A stretch of DNA of 64,000 nt. It comes from Roseimaritima sediminicola (GTDB taxonomy: Bacteria > Planctomycetota > Planctomycetia > Pirellulales > Pirellulaceae). The position numbers were made by a program, and so were the translations under genes. Positions 62,618-64,000 of the stretch are shown one piece after another (position 1 is the stretch's first letter; every line of letters begins with the position of its first letter). The stretch spans positions 42,657 through 106,656 of the forward strand of contig NZ_WIAD01000015.1 in NCBI RefSeq assembly GCF_009618275.1, written 5' to 3'. The notes under the pieces were generated by a model. It was not told the origin of the DNA. It did not search any database and was given only the letters and a program-made list of their open reading frames with translations.

Positions 62618-63877
62618 TTGTCGTCGACCGCTGACCCGTCCACCTCACCCACGCTCTCGCACGTCTTTGACAATGGTTTGACGGTCTTGGGCGAGCCGAT
62701 GCCGTGGCTGCGCACGGCGGCGTTCAGTCTGTGTTTGCCGGCCGGCGTGCAGTGGGAATCGGAGCGGCACGCGGGGTTGGCGGGAATCGTTTGCGAGATG
62801 GTCCAGCGCGGGGCGGGATCGCGCAGCAGCCGCGACATCGTGGCGCATCAGGACAATTTGGGGCTGGACCGCTCGTCGGGCGTTTCCACGGCCAATGTGT
62901 CGTTCGGGGCGGCGATGCCGCACGCTTCGCTGCGGGCGGCGCTGGAGCTGTATGCCGACATCGTCCGTCGTCCTCACCTGCCGGCCGACCAACTGGACGA
63001 CGCAAAGGGGATGGCTCTGCAGGAATTGCGAGCGATGGCCGATGAACCCACCCAGCGCGTGATGACGCGGCTGAAAGCATTGCACTACGGGCCGGTGCTC
63101 GGACGCAGCGTCTACGGTAACGAAGCCGGGGTGCGAGCGGTGTCGTCCGATGAGGTCCGCGACTTCTTCAAAAATCACTACTCGCCGGCCGGCGGCATCC
63201 TAGCGGTTGCCGGACATTTCGAGTGGTCCGAGATCCTGGCTGAAATCGAAAGATTGTTCGCCGACTGGCAGCCCAAACCGCGCCCCGAAGCGCCGCAGAT
63301 CGTTCGCTTGCCGGCGGCGTACGAACATATCTCGCACCCCAGCCAACAGACCCACATCGGCTTTGCCTATCCGGCCGTCCCGTATGGCCACGCGGACTAC
63401 TTCTCGCTCCGCGCCGGCCTGGGCGTGCTGAGCGATGGCATGAGCAGCCGATTGTTCGATCGCGTGCGGGAGCAGCGCGGGTTGTGCTACAGCGTTTCGG
63501 CCAGCTGCCACAGTTTGCGTGGCGTGGGCGGCGTGTTCGGTTACGCGGGGACCACGGCCGAACGGGCCCAGCAGACCCTGGATGTGACCCTGGCCGAGAT
63601 CCAGGCTCTGGTCGAGGGCGTCGAGGAGGACGAGCTGCGGCGTTTGAAGGTCCGCGTGCAAAGCAATCTGATCATGGAACAGGAATCGAGTGCTTCGCGG
63701 GCCTCCTCGATGGTCAGCGACTGGTTTCATCTGGGCCGAGTCATGTCGGCGGAGGAACTGGAACAGCGGATCGAAGCGGTGCGCAGCGAGGACATCGTCG
63801 ATTACTGGCAACGCCACGTCGCCCAGGACTTTCGCATCGTCACGCTCGGCCCCGACCCCTTGGAAGTGCCGCGGTAG
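62618..63877 (+). CDS. M16-family peptidase homologue lacking the zinc-binding motif
   Basis: A 419-residue pitrilysin-like protein. The fold signatures are clear: HVFDNGLTVLGEPM at the N-terminus, FFKNHYSPAGGILAVAGHF in the middle, and the later RVREQRGLCYSVSASCHS. Where active M16 enzymes have HxxEH, this one has GIVCE (residues 56-60), so it should not bind zinc or cleave by itself. M16 proteins often work as active/inactive pairs encoded together, and the active partner may lie beyond the window. The start is TTG 62618, six bases after a perfect GGGGAG; the long upstream frame lacks M16 similarity. Confidence 0.87.
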   Translation: MSSTADPSTSPTLSHVFDNGLTVLGEPMPWLRTAAFSLCLPAGVQWESERHAGLAGIVCEMVQRGAGSRSSRDIVAHQDNLGLDRSSGVSTANVSFGAAMPHASLRAALELYADIVRRPHLPADQLDDAKGMALQELRAMADEPTQRVMTRLKALHYGPVLGRSVYGNEAGVRAVSSDEVRDFFKNHYSPAGGILAVAGHFEWSEILAEIERLFADWQPKPRPEAPQIVRLPAAYEHISHPSQQTHIGFAYPAVPYGHADYFSLRAGLGVLSDGMSSRLFDRVREQRGLCYSVSASCHSLRGVGGVFGYAGTTAERAQQTLDVTLAEIQALVEGVEEDELRRLKVRVQSNLIMEQESSASRASSMVSDWFHLGRVMSAEELEQRIEAVRSEDIVDYWQRHVAQDFRIVTLGPDPLEVPR

Positions 63878-63921
63878 GGTGGCGCAGGCGCCGGTGGCGG
63901 GGATCCGGTTCGCTCTTGTTC

Positions 63922-64000
63922 TAAGCACGTCGCAACATTTGATTCGCCTTTACTCTCCCACTGGGAGAGTCGGGCTCTTAGGCCCGGAGAGGGTTTTCGT
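63922..64000 (+). repeat. Second copy (partial) of the TAAGCACGTCG element
   Basis: TAAGCACGTCGCAACATTTG-ATTCG followed by the hairpin ACTCTCCC-AC-TGGGAGAG matches the minus-strand sequence of the inner element at 20884-21001. Beyond the hairpin the two diverge. The element runs off the window edge. Confidence 0.8.

Overview
The window is GC-rich, gene-dense bacterial DNA that looks like a planctomycete, most likely of the Pirellulales. The evidence is combined gene content. There is a secreted formylglycine sulfatase, a Tat-exported Gfo/Idh/MocA oxidoreductase, archaeal-type C1 genes (fae, mtdB), rsmH standing apart from any division cluster, several secreted proteins of no known family, and intergenic spaces full of short tandem and palindromic repeats. 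No rRNA, tRNA, CRISPR array or insertion-sequence transposase was found.

Layout. 0-6.1 kb: a two-gene polyketide line, KS-AT followed by ACP-aminotransferase-thioesterase, predicted to make a beta-amino acyl product. 6.1-11.6 kb: a divergent N-acetylmuramic acid (MurNAc) salvage locus with murQ and a BadF-type kinase on the minus strand and a sodium symporter and namZ on the plus strand. 11.6-14.6 kb: flgL-fliW-csrA. 15.3-16.7 kb: a repeat field made of about 2.3 copies of a 530-bp unit. 16.6-20.8 kb: tetrahydromethanopterin C1 genes with an ATP-grasp protein and a glycosyltransferase. 21-22.7 kb: rimB-rimK. 22.8-33.8 kb: household and secreted genes (PQQ-type dehydrogenase, FKBP, thioredoxin-like, rsmH, eboE-like, sulfatase, ald, an STN-like protein). 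33.8-40.7 kb: a degenerate NtrC-like protein, ribD, an unusual signal peptidase with a zinc-ribbon insert, and fabH. 40.7-43.9 kb: two glycosyltransferases and a methyltransferase. 44.1-45.5 kb: an HD-GYP/PilZ cyclic-di-GMP pair. 46-51 kb: a TPR lipoprotein, a secreted protein, an oxidoreductase and an FAD protein. 51.1-62.4 kb: the most striking locus. 62.6-63.9 kb: an M16-family protein without its zinc site.

The 51-62 kb locus, read on the minus strand, is histidine kinase, sigma-54 response regulator, dabA, dabB (NuoL-like), a second NuoM-like antiporter subunit, and a SulP transporter carrying STAS and P-II-like C-terminal domains. The four catalytic residues known for DabA are present at the expected spacing. 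A near-consensus sigma-54 promoter (59396-59411) and helically phased TGCA motifs (59518-59570) lie between the regulator and dabA. Together these predict an inducible, energy-coupled bicarbonate/CO2 uptake system in an organism that shows no carbon-fixation gene in this window.

Intergenic DNA carries several dispersed repeat families: heptamer runs, a 22-bp palindrome family, a TAAGCACGTCG-bounded element seen twice, and tandem arrays of 16, 18, 29, 37, 54 and 530 bp. Start codons were moved inward from the longest open frame wherever a ribosome site, a signal peptide or a neighbouring gene argued for it.
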